A DNA stretch of 64,000 bases from Parus major (taxonomy: Eukaryota; Chordata; Aves; Passeriformes; Paridae): assembly GCF_001522545.3 (NCBI RefSeq), contig NC_031771.1, forward strand, positions 27,959,782-28,023,781, written 5' to 3'. Of the stretch, positions 1 to 12,612 are shown in pieces. Positions within the stretch are counted from its first letter, which is position 1. Each line of letters starts with the position of its first letter. The notes below the pieces were generated by a model that saw nothing but the letters and a program-made list of their open reading frames with translations, ran no database searches and was not told where the DNA came from. The translations under genes and the position numbers were made by a program.

Positions 1-229
1 TCCCGAGACAAGCTTTTACTTTTAAGCCGCAATTTGTATCCGAAGCATGAGCATAACAAACCCCTGAGAAAGTTTTGAGGTTTCTGATATTTTTATGTTC
101 TCTTGAATGCGAAGTCATATATTAAATACATCTCACATAAATCTAAATTTGTAAATAGCAGAGTCCTTTTCAACGGTACAAACAGTCCTAACTCTGATGA
201 TAGCAAAGGCTCATATTTTAAAAAACATG

Positions 230-244
230 CACACACACACACAC
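230..244. repeat. (CA)n microsatellite
   Basis: About seven uninterrupted CA units in the intron 2 segment. Confidence 0.9.
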
Positions 245-3200
245 TCTACCAAATATGCCAAACTATATTTAATGTGAAAATTATTACCTCATAAACATTT
301 TCTACTAAAGCTTTCTCTGGATTTTTTTTTTCAGTAAATCTAATCTTTATAATGATTCCCAGTTCCCTAGTTAGACAGCAGGCAATAAATTCTTGTGTTG
401 CGTGTTTGTGCAAGACTGACTTGCACATTTATTATCTCCATTTAAAGGACCACTATTTTTTCCACTTAATTAAAAATGAATGCAATGAATATGCTCATTA
501 ACTGTGCTCAAAATCCATTACTGCCATGTACCATAGTTTTAAATCTTTGTTGAACTTATGATACTAATTACTTTATCATTATCTTTTTTCCCCCAAACAC
601 AAACTAATTCCTTTAACAGATCCACCAGTGTTTTTACTTTATGATCGGGTATACAACTTATTACAAAGGCAATGTATACATTAATTGTACTAAGGCCTCA
701 GGGCTCAACACATTTATCAAATTTATTTGGAGTGCTGAGCTTTTTTTTGCTTTTTAAGATCAGCTTATGAAATTTCTAAAGATAACTTTTTTTTTATTTT
801 TCAGTTTAGGAGATGAAATCATTACCTACCTTTCTGATTTTTAAAGAGTGAGATAAACTAATATTTACATTTATTGACTTAGGTTTAAGATGTTGAGGGG
901 ACTCAGGGGACTTAGTTCCTCTACCTAACTTGCAGTACTTTTTATTGCACCCTTTGGTCTTCTGGTACACCTGAAGTAAAAGAGAAACTCAAATTCCACA
1001 GTTTAAATCCTAGACCTTTCAAATAAAAGCTGATTAATTCCATTAGTAGAGAGGTAAACTCGAGGGAAACAAGTATGCTGGAAAACCAAACAAAATTCAG
1101 CTTGAATAATGACGTTTTTAGCCAACAGCTTTATTTCAGTAAGTTATCTAGGCTAAATGTGCTACAAGAGCCTGCCAGAAAGCCTTCTGTGTGACTAAAA
1201 TTCCTCTCATCACATATCTGGACTGATGTCTGAACTTTCTGTAAAAGTAACAAACCAAAGTTGTTCAAATGCTCTAGTATTTACATTATTGTGCTACGTA
1301 ATTTTGCAGCTGATGTCACGGGGCTAAGGAGCAGCAGGGACAATAGCATGGCCATGGAAAACTATTTTCCAATGAAGAGAAGCTTGTACATGAAACACAA
1401 GAGAACTATGATGAATAACCAAGAACTGAGAATCCATTTTACAACTTCAATGGAGAAAAAACCCGTTGAAATGCATGTTGAACTTACCAACGCAGAAGCC
1501 TTATTTTCTTTGCAGTGTGCAAAGGAGCAAACAGAAGCCTCTTTGAAAATGACTAAAGAAATGCTCTGGTGCTGTATCTGTAATATTTTTTTAAATATTA
1601 CTAAGTATAATTTATGCCAAAAAGGCAGTCCAATACCCTTTCCAGGGACTAAAGATGCTCTGGCCTTTAGGCACGATGCCCACAATACCTTCTGATATAC
1701 CTGTTGCAGAAGATCTTCTCCCCCCAAAACCTGGGTGCCTGGGAACATGGATTGAATCAACAATCTGAACAAAGACAATTTACTGGAAAGGAGCAAGGAA
1801 GCAACATAAGCAGCTCAAAGCCTCAACATCATTCCAACCAGGAAATGTATTTTCCAAGGGTATATGTTTTCTTCTCCTTTCTATATGTTTTTCTGTGGTT
1901 TATACTGTCATTTCCTAAACATATTCTGACAGGCTGTTTACCTTGGCTTGAAGTTTTGTGACCTTTCTATGGCTTCCCTCTGCCTCCAGAATTCCACAAA
2001 TATATCAAAAAATGTAAGAAGCAAAAATCCACAAGGCCTTTGTCATATTAGTGGTGTTGGACCTTTACATCTGTATACAGATGCATGCTAGACAAAAATC
2101 TAGAAAGCTCATTAAAACAGTTTGTGAGAGGTGAAATTTTTTCCTTCCCCTTTTGATAAAAACATGTTTCTTTTTTTTTTTAGTTAAGAAATAAGAAATT
2201 GTTAATGATCCCTACTGAATTTTTTTTACAGCATTTTGTGGGGCAATGTAATATTTCTATTCCAACTTGTTTTAAAGCACATACAGTTCAGAGGTTTTCC
2301 TGGTGTTGACATAGCACACCCACCTGCAGACCCAAAGCATCCAAGGTCCTCTGGCAGTTCACCAAACTTGTAAAATAGCACTGAAATGGTTTGGACAGCT
2401 TCAATTTTGGAAACACTGCAAATTACTAGAAACTGTCATCATGAAAATATAACTTTAATATTTTACTAACCAGAATTTTAACCATCATTCTAAAGGAAAC
2501 TTTACTTCCCTCTTCTACCTCTATCTGAAATAATTTTAACTTCTGCCATTGAAATATTAATATTTCTTATGGAACAAAAGTCGTGGTTTCCATAATTTGA
2601 CGTAACTGTGCTTTTGTAAAGACTAAAGTGTGAGGTACTGGTGATACCTTAGATAGTATTCACTTCTTAGATCACTGTCAAATCACATCTGTAAGTAATA
2701 ATATTGCTCTTTGTAAAATAAACATATTTGCCTATAGATGAAGTTAAGGCCAAACATTTAGCTTGATGACATTTTTTTCCAAAGCTTGGCAGATTCAGAT
2801 TTGTCTGAGTGGAAAAGGGAACACTGGAGCATGACAGAGCCACTCAAATCCATGGTACCTAATAGCAGCTCTGTTATTCCCTGCAGGCCAATATGCAGCA
2901 AAGATGTGTGCTAGGACAAGAGGATTGCAGTTTATGACAATGGGCAGAGGGAAAATGGGAGGACCCCAAGAAGGAAGAAAAGGACAGAGTGGCATGTTGG
3001 ATTAGAGAAAAAAAAATGTATTTCAGGCAAGCAACAAGCCTACAGACATCCCAATACAGTTGTAAAAAGAAAAGCACACACCATCATTCATTCAACAGGT
3101 GGAAAACTTTCTTTTTTACTACCAATATCGCCCCTCTCTCTGAGACAAAATTAAGTTTTCCTCGAAGACAAAGGCACAGACACAAAAGATACATCATGTG

Positions 3201-6200
3201 TGATGAAAATCAAAATGACACAATATTCAAGTAATTGGTCATAATGAAACTGCAGTTCTTGGGCACTATTTTTTAGTTTATGTAAGACAAAATTTTAACT
3301 CGGGTATTACTTTTTACTTTATAATGTGACCAGGTCAGGCAGCACAACAACAACCTATTCCCCAAGTTTGCAAGCTTCAGGTGAGCTGTTTAATTAATTC
3401 CATTGCCTTTCAAATGTATTAATTTACACCATACTCTTCTGCATTAGTTGCCAGACAGAAATATTTTTATGTATGTCAGACTGGTCCCCCATTCAGTACA
3501 GTAGATACAATATTCCTGGAATTGAAACCCACTAGCAGTGCACATCAGTACAAGTTACCTATTAATAATGTCAATTATCAAATAGGCTGTAGAGAAAATA
3601 ACACAGAAAGCAGATTTCCTGGAGGTACAGAAGGGAAATTGCACCTTGACTGAAATAGTGGCTCTGTGACAGCACCAGCAAATACTCCATACAGAATAAA
3701 AGTTCAGTAAAGATTATTCTGCTCAACATAGTCAGAAATATTTAACTGGGGCTACACTGAGTGACAGTAAACTCAGGATACTAGAAGAAAACATTTTTCA
3801 AAAACTAGCCAATATAAAATTTTAATTATTTAAAATATTCCCTCTGGATTTTGTCTTTTCAATATGAATTTCCAAACAAAGTTACCCAGAGTCATTTGAC
3901 TGCAGTTCCTGAGGCTCACAACATGGGTAATTTACCTCTAAGACTCACTCTTTAGGAGGATTTGGCAGTGTCTTCTGCAAGAGGAAACTCCATTGGATAT
4001 CATTACAGATCATGAAAAAGTTGAGAAAAGACTTATGTTCTGTGATTTCTGTCATGATATCATCATGCTTGATGTTTTAACATATAAACAGAGAAAAGAT
4101 GATGGAACACCAGTGATTTGATGTGAAATAAATTTCCATAGTAGTTTCTGTATTTTCTGATCTTAAACACACTGTGTCATAACAGTCACTGGAAAGAAAC
4201 AACAAACCTAGATATAATCCAAATAAATAACTCATGAGGTCAGTTTTTGTACTCAGAAAATTATGTTCAATTATATGCAAACATCACCTCTAGCAGTAGA
4301 CATCACTTCCAGCCAACGAATGAGCATAAAACCCCCAAGTATCCTGCCATGTCTACATTTTCCATGAAATAAAGATACTCAAGGTATAAACAGAGAACAT
4401 TTCTAACTGCCATTCCCCAAATATGGACTGTAGTTTCTGCGCCAACCTACTTTGAATACATGTATTTTAGAATATGCAGTTCTGCGCATTAGGAACTGCC
4501 TTATGGAAACACAGATTCATTCACAAATGTTACATGGTTGCCATGGTTCTGGTGTTTAATCTTTTCTCACACTGATTAATAACAGCCTGAGGCTTCTAAT
4601 GCAACCACACAGCTCTCTGTATTTCTACCTTGTTATTTAGGATACATGGGGAAAGAAAGTTTAATCCTCAGATTTCATTATCTTCCCTTTCATTCACCGT
4701 AAGCCACTTTGATCATAACATAGCACTTACCACACTACAAGTGGAAAGGAAAAACAAGACAGAGATCAAACCCCCAAATTCTACTCTTCAAACATTGAAA
4801 CCCTTTTCATGAAAATGATGCACTAGTTGTTTGATTTGGAAAAATTAACTGCTGCATTACCACACTACGGTCTACCAGAAAATATATTTCTATCTTCTGT
4901 GGATCAGTATCATGTGAAGGTGAGACATACACATTTTGAAAAGCATCTTTTGTCCCTTGGTGATTGCATTTTTGGTACTGCATGCAAAAATAAGAAGCCC
5001 AAAGAAATGTGTCTCTATTCCCCAAAACTCCCATTTGTATCAAAAGTTTACTTCAGTGCCAGTTAATAAACTGCGTACTGCTGAAAACATTTCCCTGATG
5101 ACTAGGAAGTTGGCACACAACTTCGTCTAGTAAATAAATCCTCATGACTGGTATCTAGGTGCACTGATGAACACTTATATGTCTCAACCACAAGCAGATG
5201 GAAATCCCATAGCCTCTGAAATTGACATCTGCCTTGTGGGGATGAAGGGACAAGAATGAGAAATTGCAAACTAGATACATTGGTAAGTGTACTTCAGGCT
5301 CTGAAACAAAAACAATTCTATGTTCAGACAGCAAGCTTTCAACATTTAAGTGTACATTAAACTACAGATATAGACTAAGCACATAAGCAAGTAATTTCAG
5401 GAATACATAAGCACAGAATTCAGCCTCTGCTACCAACTAATTTATACCCATAGAACTCCTATTGATACAGCATTTCAAGCACTTGAATAAGAATCTTATA
5501 GGAAGAGACAGTATAATCCTGCAAGATTGGAACCGGAGGTTCTGAAGATGGTCTCCCAACTTTCTTAGAAGTTACCTATGCTTATCTTCACTGTATTACA
5601 GAATGACAGTATTCCCAATGATGGACAGAATAAGACATATGTTTAGCTTTTTTAAAATACAGATTAAATTTGGTCCAAAAATGGCATATTACGTGTAGAA
5701 CAGACATATAAACCAAAAAGGCGCATGATATTTCATGCCATCACTACTATTACTATATATCAAAGAAGAATTTGGGAAAAAGGGTGAGCTTGGAAAAAAT
5801 GTACACATACAAATAAGCCTGCAAATGATGCCCCAGTCCATGTACTAACTTTGGCCTTTATCTTTAAACACAAAGAATGAAGTACTGTGTAGACAAAGGT
5901 TCCAAAGATTTCCAACACTCACAGTTAATAAACTACACTTACTTTTTTCCTGTCTGACTACAGAATCTCCTGTATTCATATAAATAGAGTAAATAAACAT
6001 TTTCCACAAAATAAGAAGTCACTTGGAAAGGTTATTTTTCAGGGGATTAAAAAATGAGTAACATCTAAAGGAAATTTTTTCCTGTTCTGTTTCACATCCA
6101 ATTCTCTACTTCGTGCTATTCACTGTATATGTGGACCACAGATCTCTTTAGTATTCTGCACGAGTTATGAATTAAATAATAACATACACAACAAAAAATG

Positions 6201-9200
6201 GTAATAGGACAAAGCATTCTTACTGTTTTGTACAGTACTTCTATTACTTGTCCTTGTCTTCTGCCGTGCAAGGCATTACCTGAATTGTAATTCTTACTGT
6301 TGTTCTCTTACAATAGAACATCATGTGCAAATGACCACCAAAGTTCAGGGTGTTGCTGCAGTGGACATTACATTCTCCAAAGCACTTTTGCCTTCATAAA
6401 GATGCAGCTGCTGTCTCTCCTCACAGAATGAATCAGATTAATAAGTATCCCGCACTGTACAGGACTACACATTCCAGATTTTGGAGCACTAAATGCCTTA
6501 CCAATTTTTTCCCAGGACTCCTCTCTACAGTCACCAGACTTTTATCTTGGGAATTACAGCCATCATAATAAATCTCATGTTCCTACTGTAAAGTTCAACA
6601 TTTTGTAGAAAACCAAAAACTCTAATGGACCTTAGAGTTCACATTTACAGCTAAGGCTGTAAAGCACTATTCCTAATCCACTATAAAATATCTTCCTCTA
6701 CTCACACTGTTCACAATGGTCAATGTATCTGTTCCAGCTTCTGTGAATCCACAAACACATTTTTTTGCCATTGTTTTTCAAGAAGCATTAGAAATATTTA
6801 TCCTAGTATCCCAAAGAGTAATTTCTTCCTTGTGCACTCTCCAAGATATTCAAGGATATAAATCCTGGAATGCAGCAATGACTCCAGCCAATGATGTGCA
6901 AACTGCTGGTTAAGAAATTTCCTAACAATATTCAAAAGTATCGTTTTGGGCAAAAAAAAAAACGGAGCAAAAGGGGCATTTTTTAGCAATGTGAAGATTC
7001 TGCCAGGGCAGTGCAGGCTGCTGCCCTTCCCTTCAAGCAGCCTCTGATATTTGAACACCATTACATGCCTGGATAAGTTTCTCTTTTTCCCTCCACACCT
7101 CCTGCCTACTTCAGGGGAGGCTGAGACTCTATCTATGTTTATTTAAATGAAAACACCTTTATTTTCTTTAGCTCAGCAATACAGTAACATGTGGCCTTTT
7201 GGCAGCTACAGCTGCACGCAGGATTTACCAATCCAGGACAGACCAGTTGTCACAAACTGTATGATATTCTGCTTCAGGACAGGCTAGTAATCGCTACTCA
7301 AACAGAAGATGAAAAAGCCTGTAATGGAACAGAGCAGTCTGCATGAGCCAGAAAAAAAATGTATTCCCAATCCTAGCAGGAGATCACTTCTCACCTAAGG
7401 AGTGTAAGAACTTCAGTTTTACTAATTATAAATTGATGTCCATAAAATTATGCAAATCCATTTTTAGTCCAGCCACAGTGTATGAATCAAAGGCTAGTCT
7501 GAACAGATATGTCTTAATGATTGGTGCTACAGTGCTGGGCTCCCTCTTCACATGTTACTTTCAGAAAATGAGATGACCTAATAATTTTATCTTATTCTAA
7601 TTATTTTACCTTAACCCCTATGACGCTCCCACATGACCTCCTAATATTTTTTTTATAATAATGCAGCTTTCTTTCTGCAGTTTCTGATGCATGTGCATCT
7701 TCTCAGATGTCTTGATGATCAGATTGATGTAAATTGCATTATATTTAACTTCCACTTTATCCTAATGAAGCAGCATTGAGTGCAAGACTGGATTGTTACT
7801 GACTTGTGTGACTGAAAATATTTGCTGGTAGTGCTGTCCGACTACAATTGCCCATGAGAAGCATACTTTGTTAAAATGCTGATGATACACTTAAAGATGC
7901 AAGGACAGGGTTTAGTGAGAGGGAGAGAAGAAAGGAAAGGACAAGTGGAGGAAGGTAAAAAGGAAAAGCTGCGCACCAGGTGAAGAAACACCTTCCATCT
8001 AGGAACAGGACACTGGAATGTCTGCTATTCCTGTTGAATCCTACTTATATATGCGATGGTGAGCCTAATATCGTAACTGCACTTAGACCTTCAGTACGCA
8101 GAAAACATCAGGAAGGGAGAGTATGCTACGCTTAAACTGGCATATTTAAACACTACACAGGGTAACTTTAGATTATGTTGCTGGGCCTGACTCTGCAGCT
8201 TGCATTTGTCTTTTGCCTAAACTGAGCCACAGCAGAAACTACAGGTGGCTACAGGGTCTGTCTGTGTCCCTGAGCTCAGGTGGTGATGGTTCACAGTATG
8301 TTTTTCTGCCCCTGAAAGTAGATATTTAATGCTGTATTTTACTGAGTGGTAGGGTGAGAGCAGAAGTCCATCAATAATAACTGTTTCCAGAGCACCCTAG
8401 AAAGAAGCAAGACCCAGCAGTTCCACATTCACATTCAAAGAAAATAACTTCAGTCTCCACCATTAGAAACACTGCCAACAACGGCAACATAAAACAATTT
8501 TAGAAGCAATAAATTAGGATTAGGACCATTTAAAAAAATATTTTGATAGAGGGGATACAGTTTACTTTATTCAAACAGTTTGCTTGAGATTGAGAGGACC
8601 AGGAAGAAATTTTAAGGAGTCTAAATTTTTTTTAAAGTCAGTAACTGTAGTCTCTGGTGTGAAAAAGGAGTAAGGGATTAAGTCAACTTCCCACTTATCA
8701 GCAATCACTCTCCTACACACTCATCTGGGCTGTGAAAACAGGTGTCAAATTACTTCCAAAATAATTCCTATTACAGTGTCCTCTAGCAAGAGTGGATGCT
8801 AAAAATGAATGCTGCATTTACTGAAATTGAGGGAAAAGTGAGTGGGCAGGAATGCAGTCGCTAGGTTTGTGCAGCGTGCCCTTCTGATCACATCACCTGT
8901 GCTCTGTTGTCCTCCCTGTCCGCTCAGAGAAGCATCTCCTTCACTTTTCCTTTCTTATGTTTCATTCTGATTTGCTCAGAGAATACAATCTTGCAGCTTT
9001 AAGACCTGTCTGTGCAATATTTACTCTTGAAGCCTAGGAAATGTGTGTTACAGAGTAGCTAGCCTAAGTTAGAATCATACTGAGCTTTGCTTTTCTGATT
9101 TGTTTTTATCGCCTTTTATTGCCTGTGATATCTGCTTTGTCACACTTATAAATCTCTTATTGTGAGAATGGTATTAAGCAACTTTTATAAGCAGTAGAGA

Positions 9201-9363
9201 ACCCAAAAGAAAGGATATACTTCTGGACACACCTCTGCCATGTTGTGAACAGCAGACAGTAGCTAAACCAAAAGGATGCGACCACCTGAAAGATGACTTT
9301 ATGTTTGAATTAGATGGAAATTTTTTTCTGGAATCATGCAATATCCAAAAGAAAGAGAATGCT

Positions 9364-9425
9364 AAAAAAAAATTCCAAAAAACCAAACCACCAAAACCCA
9401 ACAACAAAACAAAACAAAAAATCCC
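9364..9425. repeat. A-rich low-complexity tract
   Basis: A and C only over most of its length, with AACC, AAACC and AAAAC words. The same style of tract recurs near 13968, 16218, 32433 and 57406. Confidence 0.85.
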
Positions 9426-10365
9426 ACTATAGTTTTGTTCAATGGAATCAGAATAGAGAAGAAACAGATCCAAATATTTCTTGTTATGCAAAAAATTCAC
9501 TCATTTTTTTCTTCAAAACACTAGGAAAGCAGGAAGCATAAGTCTGTTGGATTCTTCATTAGAATTCTATTCATTAAATTGAAATAATATGGTTACATTT
9601 CAACTCAGATAACAGAAATAACCTTTGTAATATAAAATTATTTTCTTATATATAAAAGGACAATTTTTAGATAATCAGAGGACTCTGCTCCTAAATCAAT
9701 ATAACTTCCTATAAATTTTCATCCCCATCCGCCACTCTCATCCTCCATTTAGCTATTTAGCATCCAAACCTCTCTTGTACTGGCACTACTTTTCAGTTGT
9801 CATGAAAATGGATTGAACAGTTAAAAATCAAAACCATAAAAAAAACACTCCACAAACATCAGAAGAAATTACTCCATCAGCCTGTATAAACACAAGTTTT
9901 ATGTAATTTTCTACACACTGTTCCTAAAATGCCACCTTTCTGCCACTGATAAAACATCAATGCTGCTACAAAGGACTTTAGATTAAATTAGCTACTTCAT
10001 ACTAATTCTCTGCCATCAGTATTTCAATTAAACCAAGGCACTTGAATGCTAGAACTCATCCCAACCATTTAAATTATATGTCTCCCTTTCAGACTTTGAA
10101 TAAAAATGATTAACAAGTTATTTAGTGTTGGGAAAAAATTAAATATTTTGTATTGAGGAATGAGAGTTATTATGCTTTTTATAATCCTGTGTATTAATGA
10201 ATCATTCCTTTCTAAATAGATCTGAGTCACAGAACAGAGCTATAATAAATTTTAATTCAGTTATGGTTTCATTTTTTCATAAGTTACAGCCAATTATGAG
10301 ACACTTCAATATCACTGATAAGTAGAGTCACCTAAGCAGAGCCCAGCCCACTCATGTGTCAAATC

Positions 10366-11112
10366 TCACAGAATTACCAAATATCCTGAGTTGGAAGGGT
10401 CCCACAAAGACCATTGAGTCTATCACCTAACCCTGCCTAAGACTGTTGCCCAAACGCTTCTTGAGCTCTGTCAGGCTTGGTGCTGTGACCACTGCCCTGG
10501 GCAGCCATTCCAGTGCCCAAACATCCTCTAGGTGAAGAGCCTTTTCCTGATATTCAACCTGAACCTGCCCTGACACAGCCTCAGCCATTCCCTCGGGTCC
10601 CATGGTTGGTCACCACAGAGAGATCAATACCCACACCTCCTCTGCCCATGAGGAAGTTGTGACTGCAGTGAGGTCTCCTCCAGGCTGAGGCAGACCAAGT
10701 GACCTCAGCTGCTCCTCACACAGCTTCCCCTCCAGAGCCTTTACCATCCTTGTAGCCCTCTTCTGACACTCACTAACAGCTTAGTTGTTTGGGTTTTTTT
10801 ATATATATTGAGTCACCCAAAACTGCACACAATGTTCTAGGTGAGGTTGCCCCAGCTCATAGCAGAGCAGAGTGGAACAATCCCCTCCCTTGCCCAGCTG
10901 GCCATGCTGTGCCTGATGCCCCCAGGACAGGGTTGGCCCTCCTGGCTGCCAGGGCACAATGATTCATGTTCAACTTGCCACTGACCAGGACCCCCAGGTC
11001 CCTTTCCACAGCACTGCTCTCCAGCCTCTCATTCCTCAATCTGTCTGTACATCCAGAGTTGCCCCATCTCAGGTGCAGAATCCAGAACCTGCCCTTGTTG
11101 AACATCCTATCA
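10366..11112 (-). mobile_element. CR1 non-LTR retrotransposon fragment (3' end of RT ORF plus 3' UTR)
   Basis: In minus orientation. The 3' end lies at the left (plus-strand text ACAGAATTACCAAATATCCT, then GAGTTGGAAGGGTCCCACAA), the hallmark CR1 terminus read in reverse. The body contains the familiar CR1 blocks CAGCCATTCCAGTGCCCAA, CTGCACACAATGTTCTAGGT and ACCCCCAGGTCCCTTTCCA. Minus-strand translation of about 10857-11105 gives the end of the CR1 reverse-transcriptase ORF: FNKG..., then ERLESSAVERDLGVLVSGKL, then CALAARRANPVLG. The copy is 5'-truncated near 11112, as usual for CR1, and diverged with indels, so it is inactive. A short T-rich/AT stretch at about 10783-10820 replaces part of the consensus. 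Confidence 0.92.
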
Positions 11113-12479
11113 CTGGTGATTATCTCATAAAACACAGGTGGTTAAAATGGAACATGCTGAAATTCTAAGGCAACAGCTGTAAGAGTTTAAAGGATTAATC
11201 TTAACTATAACTTTCATCTCTGCTTTCAAGATTCTGTAGGATTTGGTACTCAGTGTTTTGGGGTTTTTCCCAGTTTGAAGGGAAAATTTCTGGGGACTCT
11301 TCTGAATTCTCAAATGAAGGTGGCAGCAGCAACCTCTTCATCTTCAGAAGTACGTGGGGAAGCAGTCAAAATCTCAGCAGCCCAGCTACTTAGCAACATG
11401 AGTCACCGTGAACATTGTCTGCACCAATTCCACTTTAAATACAGAGTTCACTTAAAGGTCCTTATCCAGCTATTCAAAGCCAACTTGAACTTTGTACTTG
11501 CTCAGGAGATAACTTCACCCTCCGTAACCACAGTCAAGGAGAAGAATTTTACACTGATAGTAAAGCCAGCCCATCAATTGTGTCCAGAAAACAATTTTCT
11601 TGGGAACTAGACCTTGATAAGGAACTTGTTGCCCTCAAAAGTCCCAGAAGTAATATTTATGTGAAGAGTTGTATTTCTTTCACAGATCTGTGCTTGATAT
11701 TAGTGTGGTCTTCACATATATACCAACATTGACTTTGTAATGCACCCAAGGTAAAACAAGAAAAACAAACTTTTTTCTTCCCTAGGGAGCAGGGTGTGGG
11801 ATGGAATTTCTTCTGAATAGCAGAAAATGATGCTGACATTATCCTTTCATGGATGCACTCTCTTGATGTTGAAGGTGCTTCCATAAAAAGGAGCAAAACA
11901 GAAGCAAAATTTATGTTGTCTTTTTTTACTGAGGCATTAGAGAGTCACAGTTATGCATCAGTATTTTACTCCACATAGCTCTACATGGTACAAATAACTC
12001 ATTGTGTCTTGTACTACACAGAAAGGTCTCTGGAAAATTATGTAACAAAATGGTTAGTTTTTTTATCATGTTTACTATAAATTATCACTGTCTAGCATCC
12101 ATTTGAAACAAATTATGCAAAAAAATAGAAAAAAAGACTGCTAAGTAAACAAGTCTGTATGTTTCCTCTTTAATACAGTTTTTTCAGTATTATCAGCCTA
12201 AGCCAAATCTTCTAATTCTTTAATTCTTATCAACAATTTCTTAACAATACATTCATTAGGAACACATATGACTGTAGAAGCAGTCTGGATTTCAGCTTAT
12301 ACCACAGAATCTTGGTGTTCCATGCATGGAAAGCAACAGTTTAGTCACAACAGATCTGCAGGGAAGGAAAGTAGCCTAAGGAAACACGGAAAGGGGAGGT
12401 AGTGAAGTTAATACATGTGACACTGAATAACAAAGCATCATCCTAAGAATCCTCAGAGGAAAAATATTCCCAGGATTAA

Positions 12480-12612
12480 AAATTAGGTATTTAAGAATTA
12501 AATATATAGAATAAATATAAAATTAATATAATAAATTTTAATAAATAATTATATTTATAATAAATATAAAAGTATAAAATTAAATATATAGATTAAATAA
12601 TTAAGAATTTGA
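12480..12612. repeat. AT-rich low-complexity tract with an internal repeat
   Basis: About 130 bp almost free of G and C. The word AATTAAATATATAGA occurs twice (near 12497 and 12580), as does TTAAGAATT at the two ends, so the tract probably grew by local duplication. Confidence 0.85.

Noticed and set aside
10857..11135. 92-codon minus-strand frame as a possible gene
   Set aside because: It is the decayed end of the CR1 reverse-transcriptase ORF, not a host gene.
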